In this document: one piece after another, positions 1-6,328 of the stretch | How the letters are laid out: each line of letters opens with the position of its first letter | Position numbering within the stretch: the first letter of the stretch is position 1 | Assembly: GCA_023381945.1 (NCBI GenBank) | Contig: JAMCQY010000077.1 | Span: 1-7,362 of the forward strand | Length of the DNA stretch: 7,362 bases | Direction of reading: 5' to 3' | Source: Deltaproteobacteria bacterium | GTDB taxonomy: Bacteria; Desulfobacterota; Desulfobaccia; Desulfobaccales; 0-14-0-80-60-11 | Notes under the pieces: generated by a model | Seen by the model: the letters and a program-made list of their open reading frames with translations, nothing else | The model's database searches: none | What the model was told of the DNA's origin: nothing | Made by a program: the position numbers and the translations under genes

Positions 1-111
1 GCGGTTCAAGAAATATTCGCCAAGTATGAATTTTTGGTCCTCGCCTCCATCTCCAGTAGTAACTGCATGAGAAGAGGCCATGGCTGCTATCGACCAGTCT
101 ACCAATGTTGA
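1..111 (+). CDS. Possible 3' end of an orotate phosphoribosyltransferase gene (partial)
   Basis: The first frame is open from base 1 to a TGA at 109-111. Its beginning, AVQEIFAKYEFLVLASIS, resembles by eye the C-terminal stretch of type I PyrE, where enterobacterial enzymes read AIQEVERDYNCKVISI. After about residue 18 the similarity stops. The frame then gives a short cysteine-rich tail (SSSNCMRRGHG) unlike any PyrE end I know. A second frame from base 63 continues as LHEKRPWLL, so a frameshift near 55-63 is possible. If correct, OPRT would convert orotate and PRPP to OMP in pyrimidine synthesis. Only a few dozen residues are visible, so this is a weak call. A chance open frame is the alternative. 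Confidence 0.27.
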   Translation, partial: AVQEIFAKYEFLVLASISSSNCMRRGHGCYRPVYQC

Positions 112-122
112 TTGATATTAAA

Positions 123-147
123 GTCCCCCCTACTGCGTGGGGGAACC
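123..147 (+). repeat. Solitary CRISPR-repeat-like hairpin
   Basis: The stretch starts GTCCCCCC and ends TGGGGGAACC. A run of C at 125-130 can pair with GGGGG at 139-143 around an 8-9 base loop. The 5' GT, the C-rich/G-rich stem and the 3' GGGGGAACC end resemble type I-E repeats. No second copy occurs at a spacer-length distance on either side in this window, and no cas gene is visible. It could be a last degenerate repeat of an array lying upstream, or simply a GC hairpin. A second small hairpin, TGGGT-CA-ACCCA, follows at 154-165. Confidence 0.22.
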
Positions 148-262
148 TGCTCTTGGGTCAACCCAGCCGCTGTCGCAAGCATTTGATTAATGAAGGGATA
201 TTAATGAAAGATATATGTGCAAATCGTGCTCTGCACGCAAAGGAAAAATTTTCAGGGAATTG

Positions 263-275
263 TGTTATCATAACA
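263..275 (+). promoter_or_regulatory. Likely mntA-hepT promoter with overlapping palindromic operator
   Basis: TGTTATCATAACA is a perfect inverted repeat (TGTTAT, central C, ATAACA). The same bases contain TGTTATCAT, one mismatch from the extended -10 consensus TGNTATAAT, at 263-271. No good -35 box is seen 17 bases upstream, as is common for extended -10 promoters. Transcription would start near 278 and give a leader of about 30 bases before mntA. A palindrome over the -10 box suggests repression by a dimeric binder. Autoregulation by the toxin-antitoxin complex is plausible but is inference. Confidence 0.5.
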
Positions 276-308
276 GTGCAAAAAAGCGAATCGAAAGAGG
301 AGCACCTG

Positions 309-626
309 ATGGAAACTACCATCAAAACGAAACAAGACGTATTGAAGGTCCTGCACCAAAACCGGGATCGCCTCAAGTCCCTCGGGGTAAGCAGGGTTGG
401 GTTGTTCGGCTCCTTTGTGCGCGGAGAACAACATCCTGACAGCGATATCGATCTGCTGGTGGAATTTGAGCCTGGACAGAAAACCTTTGACGCTTTTATG
501 GAATTGTCCTTTCTTCTAGAGGAGATTTTTCAGCATAGAATTGAATTGGTGACGGCGGAATCCCTCAGTCCTTATATCGGGCCGCATATTTTAAAAGAGG
601 TGGAATATGCATCTCTCGCCGCTTGA
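309..626 (+). CDS. mntA: MntA-type minimal nucleotidyltransferase antitoxin
   Basis: This 105-residue protein has the minimal nucleotidyltransferase signature. [15 protein letters not shown] begins at residue 34 and fits GS-x10-D-x-D (G34, S35, D46, D48), and the likely third acidic residue is E79 in RIELV. In known HepT-MntA systems MntA neutralises the toxin by transferring AMP from ATP to a tyrosine of the HEPN protein. I chose ATG 309 because AGAGGAG at 296-302 is a good ribosome site six bases upstream. The open frame extends back to 105, but those residues do not look like the family and would make the protein too long. It overlaps hepT by 20 bases, indicating translational coupling. 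All catalytic residues are present, so it looks intact. Base composition is less GC-rich than the helicase region downstream. Confidence 0.88.
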   Translation: METTIKTKQDVLKVLHQNRDRLKSLGVSRVGLFGSFVRGEQHPDSDIDLLVEFEPGQKTFDAFMELSFLLEEIFQHRIELVTAESLSPYIGPHILKEVEYASLAA

Positions 627-960
627 GTATCTGCGCCATATTCTCGATGAAACCGGGTACCTGATCTCTGACAGCCGGGGGTTAAGCAAAGACCGGTTCA
701 TGGGCAGCGAGACATTAAAGCGGGCTTTTGTGCGGAGTATCGAGATCATCGGTGAGGCCTCGAAGAAAATACCCAATGAATTAAGGCAAAAATATCCTGA
801 GATAAATTGGCGCTCAATAGCAGGGATGAGAGATCGCCTCATTCACGACTACTTCGGGGTTGACTACGAAATTGTTTGGGATGTCGTTCAAAATAAGATT
901 CCAGACCTCCATCAGAAGATCGAGGAGATCTTGAAACAAGAAAGGGAATCGCAAAAGTAA
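607..960 (+). CDS. hepT: HepT-type HEPN ribonuclease toxin (DUF86 family)
   Basis: This 117-residue, mostly helical protein matches the HepT/DUF86 family in length and layout. The catalytic motif R-x4-H-x-Y is present as R75-DRLI-H80-D-Y82 and is preceded by the conserved IAGMRDR segment. Upstream, [15 protein letters not shown] (about residues 42-56) is the typical family helix. HEPN toxins cut RNA. The tyrosine of the motif (Y82 here) is what the partner MntA modifies with AMP in characterised pairs. ATG 607 lies inside the end of mntA and has AGAGG at 596-600 as its ribosome site. The antitoxin-first order and the overlap are usual for this system. Nothing is missing, so I expect a working toxin-antitoxin pair. 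It may defend against phage or stabilise the locus. Confidence 0.88.
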   Translation: MHLSPLEYLRHILDETGYLISDSRGLSKDRFMGSETLKRAFVRSIEIIGEASKKIPNELRQKYPEINWRSIAGMRDRLIHDYFGVDYEIVWDVVQNKIPDLHQKIEEILKQERESQK

Positions 961-987
961 ACCTCCTCAGGGCTGCGTAGCGGAGGT
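961..987 (+). other. Hairpin immediately after hepT
   Basis: ACCTCC at 961-966 pairs with GGAGGT at 982-987, and GCT/AGC pair inside the loop. The hairpin starts at the base after the hepT stop codon. No U-tract follows closely, because the first T-run is at about 1031-1040. It may protect the 3' end or give weak termination, but it does not meet the criteria of an intrinsic terminator. Confidence 0.3.
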
Positions 988-1050
988 ACACATTCTGTTT
1001 ATCTGCCATTCTCTGTATCCTATTCCCAAATATTTTTTTCTTTGGCAGAA

Positions 1051-3526
1051 ATGCTTGTCCTGCATGCCGGATTTCAGGAAAACCGCCTTCTACTTTGGGG
1101 AGAAATCCCTACGAGCGCGCCTCAATCTGGTCGCTTGGCCAAAGGCAGGCCGAAGGCCGCCGAACCTCCGCGGCTGCCTTACGACGCCGGCAAAGAAAAA
1201 TTATTGGAAGCGATCAAGGAGGCCGGCTTCGGCCATTTACAGTACGGCCTGAATAACCAGGCCGCTGTGGTCTGGCTCCCCACTCATAAGCATCACCCCG
1301 TTGCCTCCTGCCCGCTGATTTCCGAGGCCCCGGGACCTGGGGCTTCGGTTTTTTTATCACCCTGGCAGATATCCACCCTTGTCCTGCCGCCGCCGGCAGA
1401 AATTGAACTGCTCTGCGCCTGTATGGGCAAAGAGGTTTTGGCTCCCGGCGTTATTATCGGAAAGGATTTGGATTTTGGGCCGCGGCTCTCCGCTTGGCCG
1501 GGTCGATAGTGGCTCGGCAGCAGTTTCTCCCCGGCCTCCGGGAAATCCGGGGAGCTTGCTACGCCCGTTGGGAACCGGTATTATCCGGAAATGACGGTAG
1601 TACAGCCGCCAGAATGGCGGCGCTCATGCCCCGGGCCTGCCGCTCCCTGACTCCGGACGCCGCTTCTTCTTCGTCGCTCCCTGCCGCAGCAGTGCTGGAC
1701 GAGTTTCTGGGCACGATGGTGGATAGGCTGGTGCGGTTTGCCCCTCCCCCGGCCGCCCCGGAACCGGGCCCGATCCGGCGTAGCCGCCCCGCCAGGAAGT
1801 CTTCGGGGTTCGACAGCCTCCACGACCAATGGCTGAATGCCTTGCAGACCCCGGATGGGCTGATGACGGCGGCCCCAGGCGATTTGGCCCAATTGCACCA
1901 GCAAATCCAGCGTTGGCACCGGCCAATCACCCTGACTACGGCCGCACCGTTTCGCCTTTGTTTCCGCCTGGCGGAGCCTGCGGAGGAAGCCCCGTCTGCG
2001 CCCGGCGAAGAGCCATGGTTTGTCCGCTACCTACTCCAGGCCGCGGACGACGGCCAGCCTCCTCGTTCCCGTCAGGGAGGCCTGGAATCCCCCCAAGCGC
2101 ACCGCCGCCCTCCTCCGTCCGGGTGAGTTTCACGCCAAAGAGTACCTGCTGATGTCGCTGGGCCAGAGCGCCCGCTTTTTCCCCGAGATTGAATCCGGCC
2201 TGCAGACCAGCCTGCCTGACGGCCACCCTTTGGATACCCCCGGCGCCTTCGCCTTTCTCACCCAAACGGCCCTGCTGCTGGAACAGGCCGGCTTCGGGGT
2301 GATGCTGCCCGCCTGGTGGAGCGGCCGGGGCGCCAAGATGCGCCTGTCGGCCCGGGCCCAGGTAAAGTCTCCCAAGATGGCCGGGGGCAGCGGGATTAAT
2401 CTGGGCCAAATCGTGCAATTCGACTGGCAGTTGGCCCTGGGTGACGAGGACCTCTCCCTGGCCGAACTCCAGGAACTGGTCAAAACTGAAAGCTCCCCTG
2501 GTCAAGCTACGGGGCCAATGGGTGCAGTTGAATGCCGAGGAAATCCAGGCAGCCCTGGACTTCTGGCGGAAAAAGGCGGAGGCGGGCCTTACTGCCCGAG
2601 AGGCTTTACAAATGGCCCTGGGCGGGGGGCAAACCCCCGCTGACCTGCCTTTGGCCGGGTTGGCGGCCGACGGCTGGATCGGCGAGATGCTGGCGCAATT
2701 GCAAGGGCAGGCCACGTTTGCCGAACTGCCGGTCCCCGACAACTTCCACGGCGTTTTGCGGCCCTATCAGGTGCGGGGCTATTCCTGGCTCGGCTTTTTG
2801 AAGCAGTGGGGCCTGGGGGCCTGCCTGGCCGACGACATGGGGTTGGGAAAGACCGTGCAGACCCTGGCTTTGATCGCCCGGGAGCGGCAAGCCAATCACC
2901 CGGAGCCGGTCCTGCTGGTCTGCCCCACCTCCGTGGTGGGCAACTGGCAGAAGGAAGCGGCCCGCTTTACTCCTGATCTGCCGGTGTTGGTGCATCATGG
3001 CGTTACTCGCTCCAGGGGCAAGGTACTGGCCAAGCAGGTGAAGAAATACGCTATGGTCATCTCCAGTTACGCTCTATTGCACCGGGACTTCGATATCCTC
3101 AAAGAGATTGCCTGGTCCGGGGTGATCCTGGACGAGGCCCAAAACATCAAAAACCCGGAGACCAAGCAGGCCAGGGCGGCCCGGGCCTGCCGGCAGGCTA
3201 CCGCCTGGTGCTCACCGGCACGCCGGTGGAAAACAATGTGGGCGACCTGTGGTCCATCATGGAGTTTCTTAACCCCGGTCTCCTGGGCTCCCAGACAGAA
3301 TTTAAACGCCGCTTTTTTATCCCCATCCAGGCCAACCGGGACCCGCATCGGCCAGACCAGAGACGTCCAGGTGCATAAATTCCTCTGCGTGGGCACCCTG
3401 GAGGAGAAGATCGACGAGATGATCGAGCGCAAAAAGGAAGTGGCTGAGCAGGTGGTGGGCGCTGGGGAAGGCTGGCTGACTGAGAAAGACCTGATGGCCC
3501 TGCGCCGGGAAGCCCTGGGAGCTTAA
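1051..3526 (+). pseudogene. SNF2-family DEAD/DEAH-box helicase pseudogene (four frameshifts and a core deletion)
   Basis: Pieces in all three forward frames join into one bacterial SNF2-type helicase carrying the N-terminal SNF2-associated region (DUF3670 type). The parts in order are: MLVLHAGF start and LLLWGE (ATG 1051); FWAAALRLAGS and QQFLPGL from about 1473; FDSLHDQWLNAL and PFRLCFRL; WWSGRGAKMRL; then the ATPase core. That core has motif I DDMGLGKT at 2831-2854, motif II DEAQ at 3131-3142 and motif III LTGTPVEN at 3211-3234. The frame changes near 1470 (base lost), 2052-2056 (extra C), 2482-2485 (extra A) and 3183-3185 (G lost). At about 3344 the text jumps from IPIQANRDP to RIGQTRDVQVHKF, so most of the second RecA-like domain is missing. 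The remaining end (EEKIDEMIERKKEVAEQ) is normal. Family members are DNA-stimulated ATPases of uncertain role, often next to a SWIM protein, as here. The longest open frame alone (2441-3526) is not a functional helicase. Confidence 0.9.
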
Positions 3527-3527
3527 G

Positions 3528-4019
3528 ATGAGCTGAAGGTGCTGGAAAGCTTTGATATCGGCGAACGCCTGAGCCGAGGCCGCACCTATGCCCGCAAGGG
3601 CCAGGTCATGGATATCGAACTTGAGAAAGGCGCGGTCCGGGCCGCGGTGCAGGGTTTCCGTTCTCATCCTTACGAGGTGAAGGTGGGTTTCCGGCCCCTG
3701 TCCCGGGCCCAATGGCTCCGCGTCGCTGCGGCCCTGGCGGACCGCTTCATTTCCCTGGCCAGGCTAGTGGCTGGCGAGATGCCGGAAGACGTCGAAGAGA
3801 TTTTTGAGAGCGCCAAATTGTCCCTCTTCCCCGACAAGCTGCGTGACCTGGAGACCGATTGCTCCTGTCCCGATTGGTCCAACCCATGCAAGCACACGGC
3901 CGCGGTCCTTTACCTCCTGGCAGAGGAATTTGACCGCGATCCCTTTCTGCTCTTTAAATTGCGGGGTCTCACCCGGGAAGAACTCTTTGAGTTGTTGGGC
4001 TACGCTCCCACCGCTACCA
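3528..4019 (+). pseudogene. SWIM zinc-finger protein gene, truncated at both ends
   Basis: The open frame 3539-4123 (GTG start) encodes DIGERLSRGRTYARKGQV, a middle region, and a SWIM motif of the form CxCx6CxH: C108, C110, C117 and H119 in DCSCPDWSNPCKH. Conserved flanks follow, AAVLYLLAEEFDRDPFLLFKLRG. SWIM fingers bind zinc and probably nucleic acid or protein. Such proteins are encoded beside SNF2 helicases in many bacteria and presumably work with them. Homologues begin some 50-60 residues earlier. Here ATGAGC at 3528-3533, which looks like the original start, runs directly into TGAAGGTGCTGGAA, which reads as the family interior in another frame, so the N-terminal coding sequence has been deleted. 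After about residue 154 (near 4000) the sequence stops looking like the family and enters antisense of the kinase remnant. The final tail is therefore junk. A truncated finger might still be made from GTG 3539. Confidence 0.75.
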
Positions 4020-4274
4020 TTATATCTCCAGGACTTTTCGTCTCATGGGGAAATGTGAAAAAGAGGTACTGCCGCGGTCGGGGGCCGTTTCCACCCAGAT
4101 ATGGCCGCCATGGCCGTCAATGATCCGCTTTACCGTGGCCAGCCCCAGTCCGAAGCCCTGGGTATCCTCCTCCCGCTGCCCCCGGTAGAAGATCTCGAAG
4201 AGATGGGGCAGATCAGACGCCGCGATCCCCGGCCCCTGGTCTCGAACGGCGAACCGGAAGGCCGAGTCCTCCGA
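4020..4274 (-). pseudogene. C-terminal fragment of a sensor histidine kinase (HATPase domain end)
   Basis: Reading the minus strand, about 84 residues match the end of a histidine kinase ATP-binding domain. They hold the G1 box DQGPGI, the following LPHLFEIFYRG helix, the G2 box GFGLGLATVKRII, GGHIWVETAPDRGST, and a near-normal C-terminus. The N box, the phospho-acceptor histidine domain and any sensor region are absent, so it cannot act as a kinase. It is joined in frame at its upstream end (near 4275) to a relaxase fragment with no stop between, giving one chimeric frame from 4490 to 4020. The natural 3' end lies at the junction with the convergent SWIM remnant. Confidence 0.85.
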
Positions 4275-4738
4275 CAATCCCGCCACAAAGGTCGCAAACA
4301 ACCAGCGCCCCCGGGCTGCCTTGCGCTCGCGAGGCGATAGTTGCATGCCATGAAGTCTATCGTATGACTCCTGTAAAACGTATTTCGCCACCTCCAAGCC
4401 GTGGCGCAGCAAACCGCCGGTGCCCCGATGATGATGCGCTTCGCTGGCCGGCAGCAAATAGACGTAATTCGCATACCGTTCGATCACCACCCGATGGCGC
4501 TCGTCAAATACAGCCTTGCTCTCCGAGAGTTTCCGGAGTTTGTCAGCTCCTCATGTTCCCCCAATATCTCTGCTACCGAGTAACGCGGTATACCCTCCGC
4601 CACCGGCGGATAGACGTATTTCTGCACCGATCGCCGCTCCGCTGCGGTCCTGACCCGCTCCGGTATGGTCACCGGTTTAGACGATGCGTTATCTCTCCCG
4701 AACAATTGCCTGAGTCGCCCAAACATCACTTCGCTCAC
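4275..4738 (-). pseudogene. N-terminal fragment of a MobH-family conjugative relaxase (TraI_2 type), frameshifted
   Basis: The minus strand encodes MFGRLRQLFGRD, then YPPVAEGIPRYSVAEIL, and in a second frame LLPASEAHHHRGTGGLLRHGLEVA. The HHH..GG..RHGLE signature is characteristic of the TraI_2 domain of MobH relaxases found in integrative conjugative elements. These nick the element's DNA at oriT and lead it through the conjugation channel. The two parts are in different frames. The switch lies near 4536, where one base seems lost between EELTN and RKLSESKAVFDE. The reading stops resembling a relaxase after FATFVAGL (about 4275), where LHD-type residues would be expected, and passes into kinase sequence. 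Most of the catalytic domain and the whole C-terminus are absent. The GTG start at 4738 overlaps the stop of the preceding small gene (GTGA), supporting this start. ATG 4726 is the alternative. Confidence 0.82.
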
Positions 4739-4967
4739 TGCTCAGGATTAAAGTCAGAGCCTTCTCCGTGATGTTTCGGAGTTTCCCTTGCTTTCAAATA
4801 TTGCGTCAAAAACTCTCGGGCCCGGCCCAACTGCGATACCTGTTTCCTTATTTCTCCAAACCGGTTCTCGAACCACCAGAGCCTTTCCTGGACATTTACC
4901 GGATACCCGCGAATGCTGTTAAAAAACTTGCCCTGCGTTGGAGGGTGCCCTGATCGAACCTACTCAC
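4735..4967 (-). pseudogene. Small gene of unknown function upstream of the relaxase, probably frameshifted
   Basis: An open minus-strand frame without any ATG, GTG or TTG near its beginning runs from 4959 to a TGA at 4737-4735. It reads KFFNSIRGYPVNVQERLWWF, then a charged, probably helical stretch ENRFGEIRKQVSQLGRAREF, and ends GEGSDFNPEQ. I do not recognise the family. The stop overlaps the relaxase start as GTGA, which argues for a real gene in one operon with it. A GTG at 4967 would start MSRFDQGTLQRRASF in another frame. Adding one T to the run at 4921-4926 joins that frame smoothly to the main one and gives about 77 residues. I therefore suspect a homopolymer frameshift. The alternative is a gene that has lost its 5' end. 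Span and start are tentative. Confidence 0.5.
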
Positions 4968-4991
4968 CACCTACTCACCGACCCACTCACC
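4958..4991. repeat. Three tandem copies of an 11-bp repeat
   Basis: ACCTACTCACC occurs at 4958-4968 and again at 4969-4979, followed by a variant GACCCACTCACC at 4980-4991. The array lies between the selC terminator and the small minus-strand gene, just past the presumed element boundary. Iteron-like arrays of this size can bind a recombinase accessory or replication protein. The proposed GTG start at 4967 falls inside the array, so the copies may instead be simple slippage. Confidence 0.55.
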
Positions 4992-4995
4992 AAAG

Positions 4996-5023
4996 AAAAA
5001 GGAGGCCAAAAATTTTGACCTCC
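4996..5023 (-). terminator. Intrinsic terminator of selC
   Basis: On the minus strand GGAGGTCAAAA pairs with TTTTGGCCTCC (one U-G pair) over 5023-5001, and TTTTT follows at 5000-4996. It lies about 16 bases after the CCA end of the tRNA and points the same way. This is a textbook rho-independent terminator. Confidence 0.85.
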
Positions 5024-5038
5024 AAGTCCGCAAAGCGT

Positions 5039-5136
5039 TGGCGGAAGTGCATGGGAATCGAACCCACCTACCCCCTTATTCAGAAGGTACACCGGATTTG
5101 AAGTCCGGGGGCCCCACCAGTGAGCCTTGCACTTCC
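5039..5136 (-). tRNA. selC: Selenocysteine tRNA (anticodon UCA)
   Basis: The minus strand folds as tRNA-Sec. The 8-bp acceptor stem GGAAGTGC/GCACTTCC spans 5136-5129 and 5050-5043. A D arm follows, GGCTC..GGGCC. The anticodon arm is CCGGA-CTTCAAA-TCCGG with anticodon TCA. A long variable arm (TACCTT..AAGGGGGTA) and a T arm with GGTTCGATTCCC come next. The 3' end reads G-CCA, so CCA is encoded (5041-5039). The total is 98 bases, near the usual length for this unusually long tRNA. It is charged with serine, converted to selenocysteinyl-tRNA by SelA, and delivered by SelB to UGA codons with a SECIS hairpin. The organism should therefore make selenoproteins. The 3' end of selC is a known integration site for genomic islands, and here it faces the relaxase remnants. 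Confidence 0.95.
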
Positions 5137-5204
5137 GCAGGTTAAATCAGTTAATGCTAAACTCAAGTTCAGCAGTTAGCTATATCATAAGCCCGTAGGC
5201 CCAG

Positions 5205-5223
5205 AAAAACAAGCCGGAGCTTG
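5205..5223 (-). terminator. Intrinsic terminator downstream of hslO
   Basis: On the minus strand CAAGC-TCCG-GCTTG is followed at once by TTTTT (5209-5205). The loop is a UNCG-type tetraloop closed by C-G, which is very stable. It lies about 90 bases past the hslO stop and separates that gene from selC on the same strand. Confidence 0.75.
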
Positions 5224-5315
5224 CGGAGCCGGCCCCAATTGGCAAAACAGCATCGTGCCTGGTTGGAAAGGCCCCGTTCTGGCTGCACCGAGAATAACGC
5301 CCTCTGCCAGGATGT

Positions 5316-6191
5316 TCACATTTTCTCCATGAGACACGCCAATTCTTCCCGGCTGAAAACAAATTGTTTACGGCAAAATTCGCAAGTCACCGAGGTCGGC
5401 TCAACCGTGTCCATCAATGCGGCTAATTCTTCCCGTCCGAGGATCGTAAGCGCCTTTTCCACCCTTTCCCGGCTACAGGAACACTGCAGGACAAGCCAGT
5501 GCTTTTCCAGCGAGGTAAAAGGAATATCGGCAAAGATGAGTTCCAACAATTCTTCCGGGGTCTTACCGCGGCGCAGCAGCTCCGTAACGGCCGGCAATTT
5601 TTCGATCCGTTCAGTAAGCCGGGCGATTAATTCTTCACTGGGGATCAGAGATTGGATCAGAAAGCCGCCTGCGGCGGAAACGCGATTATCCGGTTCGACG
5701 AATACTCCCAGTCCCACCGCGGAGGGAACCTGCTCCGACTTAGCGAGGTAATAGGCGAGGTCTGAGGCGATTTCGCTGGTATGTAGCTCCACTATTCCCT
5801 GGTAAGGCTTTTCCATCCCCAGGTCTTTGCTCACCGTCAGGATGCCAGCTTTCCCCAGCGCCGAGGCCACATCTAACTTGCCGTCCTTGGGCGGCAAATC
5901 CACTCGGGGCGCCTCCACATAACCCCGGACGGCCCCGTTGCTGTCGCCTTCCACCACGATTTTTTTAAGGGGGCCGTTCCCCTCAAATTTGATAGCTAGG
6001 CGTTGGCCTGACTTAAGCAGCGCCGAAAGGAGCGCCGCCCCGGTCAAGGCTCGCCCCAGCGCCGCGGCCGCGGTTGGCAAGGCGCCGTTTCTTTGAGAGG
6101 CCTCATTGACCAGATTCGTGGTCACGCAGGCCAAGGCTCGAACACTGCCGTCCGCAGTTATGATCCGCACCAAGTAATCTTCCGTCGCCAT
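5316..6191 (-). CDS. hslO: Hsp33 redox-regulated molecular chaperone
   Basis: This 291-residue protein is a full-length Hsp33. The N-terminal domain ([52 protein letters not shown]) and the middle linker look typical. The C-terminal redox switch is complete: C237-S-C239 and C270-x2-C273 bind zinc when reduced. Oxidation releases the zinc, unfolds the linker and switches on holdase activity against protein aggregation during oxidative or bleach stress in the cytoplasm. The ATG at 6191-6189 has GGGAAGG six bases upstream (6204-6198), so the start is secure. It is a single gene with its own terminator downstream. A possible -10, TACAAT, lies in the upstream minus strand about 50 bases before the start, without a clear -35. 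Nothing is broken, in contrast to the region beyond selC. Confidence 0.96.
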   Translation of the reverse strand: MATEDYLVRIITADGSVRALACVTTNLVNEASQRNGALPTAAAALGRALTGAALLSALLKSGQRLAIKFEGNGPLKKIVVEGDSNGAVRGYVEAPRVDLPPKDGKLDVASALGKAGILTVSKDLGMEKPYQGIVELHTSEIASDLAYYLAKSEQVPSAVGLGVFVEPDNRVSAAGGFLIQSLIPSEELIARLTERIEKLPAVTELLRRGKTPEELLELIFADIPFTSLEKHWLVLQCSCSRERVEKALTILGREELAALMDTVEPTSVTCEFCRKQFVFSREELACLMEKM

Positions 6192-6328
6192 TAATTGCCT
6201 TCCCTTTTCCTCGGACTTCCTATTAAAGCATTTACCTTCATTGTATCCTCCCTTGCCGCCCGAAACCAGCTTCCGCCATCCTCGCGGGATTCAGACCCCT
6301 TAAACCCCCTTAAAACCATGGATCTGAG

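Noticed and set aside
105..308. N-terminal extension of MntA
   Set aside because: The added 68 residues have no family likeness, cover the promoter and palindrome, and would bypass the good ribosome site before ATG 309.
961..987. Intrinsic terminator of the mntA-hepT operon
   Set aside because: The hairpin is present, but the first T-run lies over 40 bases downstream. It is listed only as a hairpin.
1936..2742. Long minus-strand open frame of 268 codons
   Set aside because: It lies antisense to the GC-rich helicase remnant, is rich in Pro, Gly, Ala and Arg, and shows no family motif. It is a shadow frame.
1465..3190. Programmed frameshifting as an explanation for the helicase frame changes
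   Set aside because: Four shifts in both directions without slippery heptamers, plus a domain deletion, do not fit regulated recoding.
2441..3526. A free-standing 361-residue helicase gene
   Set aside because: Its first residues are out-of-frame text of the upstream helicase. Motif III is read in the wrong frame, and the second helicase lobe is missing. It is one part of the pseudogene.
4364..4771. Plus-strand 135-codon open frame
   Set aside because: It is antisense to the relaxase fragment, has an arginine- and proline-rich composition, and lacks any recognisable domain.
5221..5751. Plus-strand 176-codon open frame
   Set aside because: It is antisense to hslO, which is unmistakable with its complete CxC and CxxC zinc switch.
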